DNA of 64,000 nt. Source: Kribbella jiaozuonensis. Lineage in GTDB: Bacteria > Actinomycetota > Actinomycetes > Propionibacteriales > Kribbellaceae. Numbering within the stretch: position 1 is the first letter of the stretch; every line of letters begins with the position of its first letter. The notes under the pieces were generated by a model. That model ran no database searches and had not been told where the DNA came from. It was given only the letters and a program-made list of their open reading frames with translations. Shown here one piece after another: positions 8,893-17,481 of the stretch. Location of the stretch: assembly GCF_005233875.1 (NCBI RefSeq), contig NZ_SZPZ01000002.1:496001-560000 (forward strand), written 5' to 3'. The position numbers were made by a program, and so were the translations under genes.

Positions 8893-10230
8893 GTGACTCG
8901 GGTTCTGCTGTATACGGGTAAAGGCGGGGTCGGCAAGACGACCTCTGCGGCGGGTACCGCCACGCTCGCCGCACTGCGCGGGCTGCGGACGCTGGTGCTG
9001 TCGACGGATGCCGCGCACTCGCTGTCGGACGCGTTCGACTCCGAGGTCGGCCCGGAGCCGACGGAGATCGACGATCTGCTGTTCGTCCAGCAGATCGACG
9101 CGCAGCGCAAGTTCGAGCGGTCCTGGGGCGACATCCAGAACTACCTGCGGTCGGTGCTGCACATGATCGGCGTCGACCCGATCGAGGCCGAGGAGCTGAC
9201 CGTGCTGCCCGGCGCCGCCGAGGTGCTCGCGCTGCTCGAGGTGCGCGACCACGTCCGGTCCGGGCGCTGGGACGTGATCGTCGTCGACTGCGCGCCGACC
9301 GCGGAGACGCTCCGGCTGCTTGGTCTGCCCGAGGCGCTGAACTGGTATCTCGACCGGATCTTCAACGCCGAGCGCAAGATGATGCGGACGTTCCGGCCCT
9401 TCATCAACCGCGGGGCAGGTCTGAGCCGCGGGTCGAGCCTGCCGGTCCCGGACGACAACGTCTTCGACGCGTTGCGGCGGCTGCAGAGCGACCTGTCGGA
9501 CATCCGCACGCTGCTGGCCGGCCCGGACGCGTCGGTGCGGCTGGTGCTGACGCCGGAGGCGGTCGTGGTCGCGGAGGCGCGGCGGTCGCTCACCAGGCTC
9601 TCGCTGTACGGGTACCGCGTGGACGGTGTCGTGGCGAACCGGGTCTTCCCGGCGGCCGGTGCGGATACCTGGCGGCGGCAGTGGGTCGCTGCACAGCGCG
9701 GGATCCTGGAAGAGGTCGCGGACTCGTTCCGGCCGTTGCCGATCTGGGAATCGCCGTACCGGGTCTGTGAGCCGGTCGGGGTCGAGGAGCTGGCCGCGTT
9801 CGCGGTGGAGATGTACGGCGGGGACGACCCGTTCGCGCGCGCCACCGACGAGACGTCGCTGTGGGTGGATCGGCATATCGACACCGACGGGCGGACGTAC
9901 ACGCTGACCATGCCGTTGCCCTTGGCATCGGCCAGCGAGCTGGAGCTGGCGCGGCACGGGGACGAGCTGATCATCACCGTCGGGTCGTACCGTCGGGTGC
10001 TGCCGCTGCCGGCCGCGCTGGCGCGTGGAGTGGTCGCGGGTGCGCGGCTCGACGAGGGACGGCTGCAGGTACGGTTCGCGCCGCGGGAGACCGCGCGGCC
10101 GGTCGCGCCGTCGGAGGTGCCCAGCGGGTCGGGTCCGTTGGAGTCGGCGCAAGAGCTGGCGCAGGGCCTGACGGCGGAGTACCACGAGCAGCTGGCCCGT
10201 CGTACGGCGGCGATCGGAGAAGGCTTGTGA
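8893..10230 (+). CDS. ArsA/GET3-family ATPase with C-terminal HSP20-like domain
   Basis: 445-residue soluble ATPase. The deviant Walker A GKGGVGKTT lies at residues 9-17; further on are the switch-like LSTDAAHSLSDAF and VVDCAPTAETLRLL motifs of the anion pump/GET3 group. Residues from about 318 to 398 form the ArsA_HSP20-like beta domain (DRHIDTDGRTYTLTMPLPL). GTG start 5 bases after the SRPBCC stop. No arsB, arsC or arsR is nearby, so a role in arsenite export is unlikely; a chaperone-like role with the SRPBCC and membrane-lipid genes is a better guess. Equivalent to Rv2184c in position. Confidence 0.88.
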   Translation: MTRVLLYTGKGGVGKTTSAAGTATLAALRGLRTLVLSTDAAHSLSDAFDSEVGPEPTEIDDLLFVQQIDAQRKFERSWGDIQNYLRSVLHMIGVDPIEAEELTVLPGAAEVLALLEVRDHVRSGRWDVIVVDCAPTAETLRLLGLPEALNWYLDRIFNAERKMMRTFRPFINRGAGLSRGSSLPVPDDNVFDALRRLQSDLSDIRTLLAGPDASVRLVLTPEAVVVAEARRSLTRLSLYGYRVDGVVANRVFPAAGADTWRRQWVAAQRGILEEVADSFRPLPIWESPYRVCEPVGVEELAAFAVEMYGGDDPFARATDETSLWVDRHIDTDGRTYTLTMPLPLASASELELARHGDELIITVGSYRRVLPLPAALARGVVAGARLDEGRLQVRFAPRETARPVAPSEVPSGSGPLESAQELAQGLTAEYHEQLARRTAAIGEGL

Positions 10231-10607
10231 GTAAGGAGCCCGTCGGCTCGGTTGCTGAGGAGGCGGCCAAGCTGTTCGCGGTACTGCAGGACGCCGCGGG
10301 TGCTACTCCTCAGGACGATGAGAAGCACGAGCACAAGCTGGGGCCCGACTGCGTGTGGTGTCCGGTGTGTCAGCTGATCCACCGGGTGCGGAACACCAGC
10401 CCGGAGACGATCGAGCAGCTGTCGACGGCCGCCGCGCATGTGCTGGGCTCGTTGAGATCTCTGCTGGAGGCCGCCGCGGACGCGGCCCGGCAGGCGCGGG
10501 AGGACGCAGCGTCGCGACCGAAGAGCCCTGCGCAGCCCGAGGAGAAACCGGCCCCGCCCAAGGTGGACCGGATCGACGTGAGTGAGGACCCCGAACCATG
10601 GGACTGA
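10227..10607 (+). CDS. Small cysteine-motif protein of unknown function
   Basis: 126-residue hypothetical protein. GTG at 10227 overlaps the ArsA stop (GTGA), and its own end overlaps the glucokinase start by 10 bp, so it is firmly inside the operon. It has a short Cys cluster C-V-W-C-P-V-C-Q-L-I-H (possible metal site), then an alanine-rich helical segment and a charged, proline-rich tail. A short gene in this slot is common next to ArsA-like genes in actinomycetes (Rv2183c position; DUF5304-like in streptomycetes, from memory). Function unknown. Confidence 0.78.
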   Translation: MSKEPVGSVAEEAAKLFAVLQDAAGATPQDDEKHEHKLGPDCVWCPVCQLIHRVRNTSPETIEQLSTAAAHVLGSLRSLLEAAADAARQAREDAASRPKSPAQPEEKPAPPKVDRIDVSEDPEPWD

Positions 10608-11569
10608 CCATCGGCATCGATGTCGGCGGTACGAAGATCGCGGCCGGCGTGGTCGACGAGAACGGCATGATCGGGGCCCGGACGCATCGCGACACCCCGG
10701 CGGACTCCGTCGACGGGACCGCGACGGCGATCTGCGACGCGGCGGCCGAGCTGATCGCCGGGCACGAGGTGGAGGCGGTCGGGATCGGCGCCGCCGGGTT
10801 CGTCTCGTCGGACCGGTCGACCGTGTTGTTCGCGCCGAACCTGGCCTGGCGGAACGAGCCGCTCGGCGCGCGGGTCTCGGAGACGCTGAAGATCCCGGTG
10901 GTCGTGGAGAACGACGCGAACGCGGCGGCGTGGGGTGAGTTCGCGTTCGGCGCGGCGAAGCACGTCGAGCACATGCTCTGCATCACGGTCGGCACCGGGA
11001 TCGGTGGCGCTGTGGTCAGCGACGGCGAGATGCTGCGTGGCGCCCACGGCGTCGCGGCCGAGCTCGGCCACATGCGCGTCGTACCCGGTGGGCATCGGTG
11101 CGGGTGCGGGTCGCGCGGGTGCCTGGAGCAGTACGCGTCCGGGCGGGCGCTGGTGCGTGAGGGGCGGGCTCAGGCCGAGTCCGGTTCGATCGCGGCGGCG
11201 CAGATGCTGAGCGTGTGCGGGATCACCGACCCGGCGGAGCTGACCGGGCCGATGATCACCGAGGCGGCGATGGCGGGCGACCCGTGCGCGGTGGAGCTGC
11301 TCGAGGACCTCGGCCGGTGGCTCGGCGAGGGGCTGGCGAGCCTCGCGACGATGTTCGACCCGACCCTGATCGTGATCGGCGGCGGCGTGAGCGCGGCGAA
11401 GGACCTGCTGATGAAGTCCGCCGAGGTCGCCTTCGAGAAGGTCCTCCCGGCCAAGTCCAACCGCCCCCACCCCACCTTCACCCTCGCCGAACTGGGCAAC
11501 GACGCCGGCCTCATCGGCGCCGCCGACCTCGCCCGCCGCCCGGCCCCGATCCCGGAGAGAACCAGGTGA
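10598..11569 (+). CDS. glk: ROK-family glucokinase
   Basis: 323-residue sugar kinase, most likely converting glucose to glucose 6-phosphate with ATP. The phosphate-binding loop is IGIDVGGTKIAAGVV near the N terminus, the catalytic Asp lies in ENDANAAAWGE, and the ROK zinc cluster is HRCGCGSRGCLEQYA after the His of ELGHMRVV. It overlaps the small Cys-protein gene by 10 bp and ends the SRPBCC-ArsA operon at a strong hairpin (11605-11631). A second, very similar kinase lies immediately downstream. Confidence 0.93.
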   Translation: MGLTIGIDVGGTKIAAGVVDENGMIGARTHRDTPADSVDGTATAICDAAAELIAGHEVEAVGIGAAGFVSSDRSTVLFAPNLAWRNEPLGARVSETLKIPVVVENDANAAAWGEFAFGAAKHVEHMLCITVGTGIGGAVVSDGEMLRGAHGVAAELGHMRVVPGGHRCGCGSRGCLEQYASGRALVREGRAQAESGSIAAAQMLSVCGITDPAELTGPMITEAAMAGDPCAVELLEDLGRWLGEGLASLATMFDPTLIVIGGGVSAAKDLLMKSAEVAFEKVLPAKSNRPHPTFTLAELGNDAGLIGAADLARRPAPIPERTR

Positions 11570-11604
11570 CCGCCGCGGCGCCTGGGCGCCCTCCGTCCTC
11601 TTCT

Positions 11605-11631
11605 CCCGCCCGCCGCGAAGCGGCGGGCGGG
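11605..11631 (+). terminator. Strong GC hairpin between the two glucokinase genes
   Basis: Perfect 12-bp inverted repeat CCCGCCCGCCGC / GCGGCGGGCGGG around a GAA loop, 36 bases after the first glucokinase stop and before the second. There is no long T tract, as is usual in high-GC actinobacteria. It should end the ArsA operon or attenuate transcription into the second kinase gene. Confidence 0.75.
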
Positions 11632-11705
11632 CATGTTGTTCCGGCGACTCTGGATAATGGAGGTAGTCCGGCGGGGGTCGGGGGTACGGCGAGGAGGGTC
11701 GTGCA

Positions 11706-12848
11706 GTGGCTCTGACGCAGGCTTTGACGATCGGGATCGATATCGGCGGGACCAAGGTCGCCGCCGGGGTGGTCGACCCCGAGGGCAACATCCTGGACCG
11801 GGTCCGGCGGGACACGCCGACCAAGGATCCGCGGGAGACCGAGGACGCGATCGCCGAGATCGTCCACGACCTCGAGTCGCGCCACGACGTGATCGCGGTC
11901 GGTATCGGCGCGGCCGGATTCGTCGACGGCACCCGCTCGTCGGTCCTGTTCGCCCCGCATCTCGCCTGGCGGCACGAGCCGCTGCGTGACGCGGTCGAGC
12001 GGCGCCTCGGCGTACCGGTCGTCGTCGAGAACGACGCGAACGCGGCCGCCTGGTCCGAGTGGCGCTTCGGCGGCGGACAGGGCGAGAGCCACCTGGTCTG
12101 CGTCACGCTCGGCACCGGCATCGGCGGCGCGATCCTGAACGACGGCTCCTTGCAGCGCGGCAAGTTCGGCATCGCCGGCGAGTTCGGCCACATGCAGGTC
12201 GTCCCCGGCGGCCACCGCTGCGAGTGCGGCAACCGCGGCTGCTGGGAGCAGTACGCGTCCGGCAACGCGCTCACCCGCGAGGCCCGCGAGCTGGCGATGT
12301 CCGGCTCGCCCGTCGCGCACAACCTGCTGCGTGCGGCCGGCGGCGACCCGCGCAAGATCAACGGCCCGATGGTGACCGAGCTGGCGAAGGACGGCGACCC
12401 GGTCGCGGTCGAGCTGCTCGAGGACGTCGGCCGCTGGCTCGGCATCGGCCTGGCCAACCTGGCCGCCGCGCTCGACCCCGGCACGTTCGTCATCGGCGGC
12501 GGCGTGTCCGACGCCGGCGAGCTGCTGCTGGCGCCGGCCCGCGAGGCGTTCAAGCGCACCCTGACCGGCCGCGGCTTCCGCCCGGAGGCCCGGATCGTCC
12601 GCGCGGTCCTCGGCCCGGAGGCGGGTCTCGTCGGTGCGGCCGACCTGGCTCGCGAAGAGGCGACCTGGCTGCGCCGCGTCCGCGTCAAGACGACCGCGGT
12701 GACGGCCAAGACGGCCGCCGCCCGTGGACGCTCCACCCGCCTGGAGCGGGCCGCGCGGAAGTCGGCGGCCCGGCGTACCGGAATGCGCGCCGCGCCCGCC
12801 GAGGCCGAGCTGCACCCAGCCGACCTGAACGGCGACAACGAGGGATGA
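11706..12848 (+). CDS. Second ROK-family glucokinase with basic C-terminal tail
   Basis: 380-residue paralogue of the preceding kinase. GTG start preceded by a GAGGAGGG ribosome site. The same motifs are present: GIDIGGTKVAAGVVD, ENDANAAAWSE and the zinc cluster HRCECGNRGCWEQYA. It differs by a tail of about 55 residues rich in Arg, Lys and Ala (TTAVTAKTAAARGRSTRLER...), absent from the first copy. A GATAAT sequence at 11653-11658 could be its -10 box, giving it its own promoter after the terminator. The tail could mediate nucleic-acid or membrane contact, but that is speculation. Confidence 0.9.
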   Translation: MALTQALTIGIDIGGTKVAAGVVDPEGNILDRVRRDTPTKDPRETEDAIAEIVHDLESRHDVIAVGIGAAGFVDGTRSSVLFAPHLAWRHEPLRDAVERRLGVPVVVENDANAAAWSEWRFGGGQGESHLVCVTLGTGIGGAILNDGSLQRGKFGIAGEFGHMQVVPGGHRCECGNRGCWEQYASGNALTREARELAMSGSPVAHNLLRAAGGDPRKINGPMVTELAKDGDPVAVELLEDVGRWLGIGLANLAAALDPGTFVIGGGVSDAGELLLAPAREAFKRTLTGRGFRPEARIVRAVLGPEAGLVGAADLAREEATWLRRVRVKTTAVTAKTAAARGRSTRLERAARKSAARRTGMRAAPAEAELHPADLNGDNEG

Positions 12849-13537
12849 CCGGCCGCACCTTGCGGGTGCTGTCGTACAACGTGCACCGCTGGGGCGACGA
12901 CCGTACGGCGCTCGCACGGGTGGTGAAGGCTTGCGCGCCGGACGTGATGCTGGTGCAGGAGGCCCCGACCTGGTTCGGCACCCGGCGCAAGCGACGCGCG
13001 ATGGCGGCGACCTTCGGCCTGCGGTACGTCGCGGCCTCGGCCCGCAACGCGATCCTGGTTGCCGACGGCATCGACCTGACCGGCATCCGCGGCCGCCGGA
13101 TCTGGCGCCCGTTCGTCCGCCGCCGCCTGAACTTCATCGCCACCCAGCTCCCCGGCGGCGCAGTCGGCGGAGTACTCGTCCTGGGCTCGACCCGGCTAGC
13201 GGTCGTCGTCTGCCACCTCGGCCTCCACCCCCGCGGCCGGATCCACGAGATAACCCAGGTCCTGACCCTCTGCCGCTCCTTCGGTACGCCGTACCTGCTC
13301 GCCGGCGACATCAACGAAGAACCCGACGGCCCCGTCTGGAAACTCCTGGCCGAGGAAGGCCTCCTGGACCTCGACGCCGGCCCGACCTTCAGCTCGACCA
13401 CGCCCCACAAACGCATCGACGCCGCCGTACTCTCCCCCCAGCTCAAAGGCCGCCTACGCCACCTCCCCGCCACCAAGCCGGACCTGGCGGCCGCCACCGA
13501 CCACCTCCCGCTGCTGGTGGAACTCAGCGGCGGTTGA
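12845..13537 (+). CDS. Endonuclease/exonuclease/phosphatase-family hydrolase
   Basis: 230-residue metal-dependent phosphoesterase fold. Family landmarks in order: LRVLSYNVHRWGDD (metal-binding Asn), VMLVQEAP (metal-binding Glu), a central VVVCHLGLH His, AGDINEEPDG (Asp-x-Asn pair) and the terminal DHLPLLVEL catalytic His. ATG overlaps the stop of the second glucokinase (ATGA). Substrate could be DNA, a phospholipid or a nucleotide; nothing separates these. The last 14 bp overlap the convergent hydratase gene. Confidence 0.85.
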   Translation: MTGRTLRVLSYNVHRWGDDRTALARVVKACAPDVMLVQEAPTWFGTRRKRRAMAATFGLRYVAASARNAILVADGIDLTGIRGRRIWRPFVRRRLNFIATQLPGGAVGGVLVLGSTRLAVVVCHLGLHPRGRIHEITQVLTLCRSFGTPYLLAGDINEEPDGPVWKLLAEEGLLDLDAGPTFSSTTPHKRIDAAVLSPQLKGRLRHLPATKPDLAAATDHLPLLVELSGG

Positions 13538-14267
13538 GGAAGTCGAGCATCGCCTGCTGGGCCGCGGACGAGCCGAAGAGGCTGGCCGACAGCTCCGCGA
13601 GATCCTTGCCGCGGGCATCGATGTCGACGAGGAGGTCGCGGTTGAGCAGCTTCTTCGTCTCCTGCAAACCCTGCGGCACGCCCTTCAGCACCGCCTCGAG
13701 CACCGCGCCGACCGCCGCGTCCAGGTCGTCGTCCGGCACCGTCAGCGTCAGCAGCCCGAACCGCGCCGCCTCGAGCGCGTCGAAACCGCTGCCTGTCAGG
13801 AACGTGTACGCCGCCGCGCGATCGGTCAGCCGCGGAAGGACGGTCAGCGAAATCGTCGCCGCCGCAAGCCCCAGCCGTACTTCGGTCAGCGCGAACGTCG
13901 CGCTCTCCCCGGCGACGCTGATGTCGGACGCCGCGACGATCCCGATCCCACCCGCGCGCACCGCGCCCGCCACCCGCGCGATCACCGGCTTCGGGTTCGC
14001 GACGATCGCCCGCTGTACGTCGACCATCCGCTGCGCCCCGACGCCCATCCCGATCGTCGTCGCCTCGGACAGATCGGCGCCCGAGCAGAACACATCCAGC
14101 GCCGACCGAACCACGATCACCCGCACCTCGTCGTCGGCCCCCGCCGCCTCCAGGTGCTCCAGCAACTCACCCGTCAACTGCTGCGACAGCGCGTTCTTGT
14201 TGTGCGGCGAGTCGAGCGTGATCGTCGCAACGCCGTCGGCCACTTGCAGGTGCACGAGTTCGGTCAT
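13524..14267 (-). CDS. Enoyl-CoA hydratase/isomerase family protein
   Basis: 247-residue crotonase-fold enzyme. The CoA-binding region and oxyanion hole appear as DSPHNKNALSQQL and FCSGADLSEA, with a second oxyanion element in VAGAVRAGGIGIVAASD. I begin at ATG 14267 (MTELVHLQ); a longer frame upstream lacks family similarity. The catalytic Glu pair of true hydratases is not obvious at the usual positions, so isomerase or other crotonase chemistry is possible. Lies near a lipase and an acyl-CoA ligase, consistent with fatty-acid turnover. Confidence 0.85.
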   Translation of the reverse strand: MTELVHLQVADGVATITLDSPHNKNALSQQLTGELLEHLEAAGADDEVRVIVVRSALDVFCSGADLSEATTIGMGVGAQRMVDVQRAIVANPKPVIARVAGAVRAGGIGIVAASDISVAGESATFALTEVRLGLAAATISLTVLPRLTDRAAAYTFLTGSGFDALEAARFGLLTLTVPDDDLDAAVGAVLEAVLKGVPQGLQETKKLLNRDLLVDIDARGKDLAELSASLFGSSAAQQAMLDFLNRR

Positions 14268-14284
14268 GGCGCCATCCAACACCG

Positions 14285-14707
14285 TCACGGACCGGAGGGG
14301 GAGGCCTTCGGGTTGAGGGGATCGGCGTGCCGGTGCGTGATCTTCCACTCACCGGCCTCGGCGCGGAACACCATCGTGGCCCGCAGGACGTGCGGAACGG
14401 GCTCGGGTTGGGTGATGTGATGCACCGTGCAGCGCTCGATCGCGACCGTGTACGCCGTGTCCGCGCCGACGTGCTTCTCGAGGTACTCGAACTCGACCTT
14501 CGCGCCGCTGTCCCGGAACTGTGACGACGCCCACTCGTACCGCGGCCCGATCTGCGAAAAGCCCACCTCGTGCCCGCCGAACCCGCCGAAGATCGAGGTC
14601 TGCTCACTGTGCGACACCAGCGGCATCCACAGCGACGGGTCCCCGTTGATGAAGGCGGTGTTGGCCTCCTCGAACCGGCGCAGGAACGATTCGAAGTCTT
14701 CAATCAC
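14285..14707 (-). CDS. SnoaL-like / DUF4440-type protein
   Basis: 140-residue small alpha+beta barrel protein of the NTF2-like superfamily. It starts with the helix VIEDFESFLRRFEEANTAFINGD and ends with a strand ...AEAGEWKITHRHADPLN typical of the family. Start taken at GTG 14707; the upstream extension would be unrelated sequence. Located between the hydratase and the LOR/SDH gene, same strand, 17 bp from the hydratase start. Function unknown; such domains act as isomerases, hydratases or as ligand-binding modules. Confidence 0.75.
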   Translation of the reverse strand: MIEDFESFLRRFEEANTAFINGDPSLWMPLVSHSEQTSIFGGFGGHEVGFSQIGPRYEWASSQFRDSGAKVEFEYLEKHVGADTAYTVAIERCTVHHITQPEPVPHVLRATMVFRAEAGEWKITHRHADPLNPKASPSGP

Positions 14708-14732
14708 CGAGCCAGTCTCACCCTCGACAGGG

Positions 14733-15962
14733 TCACTTGCTCTCGGCGTACTCCGGTGACAGCTCGCGGGCGAGGTGCTCGATGAACAGGCCGACGTCCG
14801 TGACGATCCCACGCGCCTGCGACGAACCGCGATCGGCGAGCTTGGTCACCGTCGCCGGGTTGATGTCCACGCAGGTCAGCGGGATCGACGCGGGCAGGAT
14901 GTTGCCGGTGGCAACCGAGTGCAGCATGGTCGCGGCCATCAGGCAGTACCCGACGCCGTCCAGCTCGGCCCGCATCGCGCGCTGCCCCTCGAGTACGTCG
15001 GTGTAGACGTCCGGCAGCGGCCCGTCGTCGCGCACCGACCCGACCAGCACGAACTTGCCGCCCGTCCGGACCAGCGCGTGCATCACGCCCGAGGTGAGGA
15101 CGCCCTGGTCGACCGCGGCCTTGATCGACCCCGCCTTGCGGATCGTGTTGATCGCGCGGATGTGGTGCTCGTGCCCGTGCTCCACACCCCGCCCGCGGGC
15201 GAGGTCGACGCCGAGCGACGTCCCGTACAGCGACGACTCGATGTCGTGCGTCGCGAGCGCGTTGCCGGCGAACAGCACATCGACGTACCCGGCCTCGACG
15301 ATCGCGACCATGGCCGGCGCGGCGCCGGTGTGGACGATGCCGGGGCCGCCGACCCAGAGCACCTTCTGCCCGTTGGCCTTCGCCTCGCGCATCCCGTCCG
15401 CGACCTGCTTCACCAGCACCCGCTGGGGCTTCTCCGACGACACGTCCGACTCCATGAAGCCGAACCCGTCCTCGGTGCTCGTCGCGATCGGGGGAGTGAC
15501 CCGCACGCCCTGCGCGCTGGTGATGATCCTCATGCCTGCGCGTACGTCGGACATCGGGATCGTCCGGACCGCGTCACCCTCGACGAGCAGACCGCAGTCC
15601 ATCTCCGGGTTCTGCACCGCGACCCAGTGGCCGCCGAGCCGCACGCTGGTGGGGAGGTTCGTGGTGGAGTAGAACCCGTCGGGGAACACGCCGTCGGTGG
15701 TCACCTCGGTGATGTCCGGCGTACCCGGGTCGACCAGGTTGGCGCCCTTGGTCTGGATCCGCATCAGCAGCCGCTGCAGCGACTCCTCGTCGTCCGCGCC
15801 GACGGTCATCCGGACCGTGGACGGGTCGTCCTTGTCGTAGCCGAGGTCGAACTTGTCCAGCGTGTACTCACCGCCGTACCCGCGGATGTCGTCGAGGACG
15901 CGGGACAGCAGCCCGGAGTCCATCAGGTGGCCGGTGATCTCGACGGTCTCGGTGACCTGCAC
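14733..15962 (-). CDS. TIGR00300/LOR-SDH domain protein, putative archaeal-type ornithine cyclodeaminase
   Basis: 409-residue protein. The N-terminal part (ETVEITGHLMDSGLLSRVLD ... GADDEESLQRLL) is the LOR/SDH conserved domain; the C-terminal part contains an NAD-binding region (KVLWVGGPGIVHTGAAPAM) and the signature LFAGNALATHDIESSLYGTS. Homologues include archaeal ornithine cyclodeaminase and the C-terminal half of cyanobacterial AgrE (from memory), so deamination of ornithine to proline is a candidate reaction. GTG at 15962 was chosen because GAGGGAGGG lies about 7 nt before it. Unrelated in sequence to the usual bacterial Ocd/mu-crystallin family. Confidence 0.75.
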   Translation of the reverse strand: MQVTETVEITGHLMDSGLLSRVLDDIRGYGGEYTLDKFDLGYDKDDPSTVRMTVGADDEESLQRLLMRIQTKGANLVDPGTPDITEVTTDGVFPDGFYSTTNLPTSVRLGGHWVAVQNPEMDCGLLVEGDAVRTIPMSDVRAGMRIITSAQGVRVTPPIATSTEDGFGFMESDVSSEKPQRVLVKQVADGMREAKANGQKVLWVGGPGIVHTGAAPAMVAIVEAGYVDVLFAGNALATHDIESSLYGTSLGVDLARGRGVEHGHEHHIRAINTIRKAGSIKAAVDQGVLTSGVMHALVRTGGKFVLVGSVRDDGPLPDVYTDVLEGQRAMRAELDGVGYCLMAATMLHSVATGNILPASIPLTCVDINPATVTKLADRGSSQARGIVTDVGLFIEHLARELSPEYAESK

Positions 15963-16013
15963 GGGTGCCCTCCCTCGCGATTCGTCGGATTGTCCGACGA
16001 TCCGCACTCTAAC

Positions 16014-16721
16014 TCAGACGACCGCCCCGTCGTCGCCGCCGTCTCCAGGAGGGAGACGGTCCTTCATCCGGAAGACGAGCGTCAGGAAGCCGCCGATGAA
16101 GCCGGCGACCGCGAGCGTGGTGATCCGGCCGGTGCCGAAGTCGAGGACCGCGGCCGCGATCAGCAGCAGTGGTCCGCCGAGCAGGCCGAGCCAGGCGAGC
16201 CGGGTGATCCAGTCCAGCCGCGGGCCACGGGGCGGCTCCGGCGGTACGAAATGGTCGTGCGGGTCGTCGTCCTTGCGCTTCGGCTTGACGTCCTCCTCGT
16301 CGGCCGCGGGCGTCTCCTCGACGGTGAGCCCGGTCGGTACGTCGATCAGCGGCTCGTACTTGTCGTCGACGTCCTCGCTGGCCGGCCATCGCGGGACCGG
16401 GTCCTCGCCGCCGTCGTGACCCGGCGCGGACGGCTGGCTGAACTGCTGGACCAGCGACTCCCACTCCGCGTCCTCGGTACTGCGGTCGATCAACGGGCGG
16501 GCCTCGTCCACCGCGGCGGCGTCGACGAAGATCTCGTCGTACCCGACCGGAATGCGGACCGGTTCCTCGGCCTCTTCCGGCGTCCGGGCCTCGCTCTGGT
16601 TCTCGCAGTACGCCGCGATCCCGGCCGCGGCGAGCGCGTCCAGCACCGGCTGCGCGACCAACGGGTCGATCCCCCCGAGCGACGTGTACGACGCTGCTGT
16701 CAGTCCGTTGTCACGCATCAC
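16014..16721 (-). CDS. Hypothetical protein with two C-terminal membrane segments
   Basis: 235 residues. The N-terminal 100 residues look soluble, with a helical stretch LVAQPVLDALAAAGIAAYCENQ that resembles small signal-transducing or metal-sensing domains. A long acidic/charged linker follows, then two hydrophobic helices (LAWLGLLGGPLLLIAAAVLDF and ITTLAVAGFIGGFLTLVFRM) and a short Gly/Asp tail. Start overlaps the end of the lipase gene by 11 bp (8 bp if the second Met is used), so the two are coupled. Function unknown. Confidence 0.75.
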   Translation of the reverse strand: MMRDNGLTAASYTSLGGIDPLVAQPVLDALAAAGIAAYCENQSEARTPEEAEEPVRIPVGYDEIFVDAAAVDEARPLIDRSTEDAEWESLVQQFSQPSAPGHDGGEDPVPRWPASEDVDDKYEPLIDVPTGLTVEETPAADEEDVKPKRKDDDPHDHFVPPEPPRGPRLDWITRLAWLGLLGGPLLLIAAAVLDFGTGRITTLAVAGFIGGFLTLVFRMKDRLPPGDGGDDGAVV

Positions 16722-17481
16722 TGTTACCGCTCAGCCGCCTGATGAAGGCTGATGTGTCCGCGAAGATCCGCGGTGCGTCGTTGTCCAGGGTTGCCACGTG
16801 ATAGCTGTCCTCGAGCAGGGTCTCGGTCACGTCGCGGGACGAGATCGAGGACAGCACCGTCCGCCCCGAGCTCGGCTCCACCACATGATCGACAGTACTG
16901 CGGAACAGCAGCACCGGCTGAGTGACTTCGGCCAAATCGTCGCGGGTGACCTTCCACAGCTGCGACAGCGAATGCAGCGCACGCAACGGCATCTTGTCGT
17001 ACGCGCCCTCGTCCATGTCCGGCTTCTTGATGTCGTTGGAGATACCGGGGAACGACGGCACCAGCCTGGCCAGCACCGGTAGGAGCACCAGCCGCTTGTC
17101 GTCGGTGCGCACCGACGGGTTGATCAGGACCAGACCGGAAACGTCCGCTCCGTGCTTCTCGGCCAGCCGCAGGACGAGGCAGCCGCCCATCGACAGTCCG
17201 ATCAGGAAGACGTGGTCGTGCTCCTTGCGCAAGCGCTGCAGCTCGTTGTCGAGTACGGCGTACCAGTCGGGCCAGCCGGTCTTGTTCATCTCCTGCCAGC
17301 TGGTCCCGTGACCGGGCAGGCGCGGTACGGCGACGCCGTACCCCTCGGTGGCGAGATGTTCGGCGAAGGGCCGCATCGACTTCGGCGAACCGGTGAACCC
17401 GTGGCTGAGCAGGACTCCGACGGCCGCGTTCGCCCCGGTCCCGGGACTGCGAAACTCCTCCGCGTGGGCTTGCACTGGCAC
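16711..17481 (-). CDS. Alpha/beta hydrolase, monoacylglycerol lipase/carboxylesterase type
   Basis: 256-residue serine hydrolase. The oxyanion motif GVLLSHGFTGSP, nucleophile elbow GLSMGG, acidic residue in FRSTVDHVV and catalytic His in DSYHVATLDND are all present and ordered as in Est30/thermophilic monoacylglycerol lipases. Start at GTG 17481 with GGCGAGGAG upstream. It is the first gene of a pair with the membrane hypothetical protein. A lysophospholipid/acylglycerol role would fit the divergent PlsC acyltransferase gene. Confidence 0.88.
   Translation of the reverse strand: MPVQAHAEEFRSPGTGANAAVGVLLSHGFTGSPKSMRPFAEHLATEGYGVAVPRLPGHGTSWQEMNKTGWPDWYAVLDNELQRLRKEHDHVFLIGLSMGGCLVLRLAEKHGADVSGLVLINPSVRTDDKRLVLLPVLARLVPSFPGISNDIKKPDMDEGAYDKMPLRALHSLSQLWKVTRDDLAEVTQPVLLFRSTVDHVVEPSSGRTVLSSISSRDVTETLLEDSYHVATLDNDAPRIFADTSAFIRRLSGNSDA

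Noticed and set aside
8893..10230. Arsenic-resistance function for the ArsA-like ATPase
   Set aside because: No arsenic genes nearby and the C-terminal HSP20-like domain and neighbourhood match the housekeeping actinobacterial group.
10598..12848. Tandem glucokinase genes as an assembly duplication
   Set aside because: The two proteins differ throughout, including the Cys-cluster context and the C-terminal tail, and the intergenic DNA is unique.
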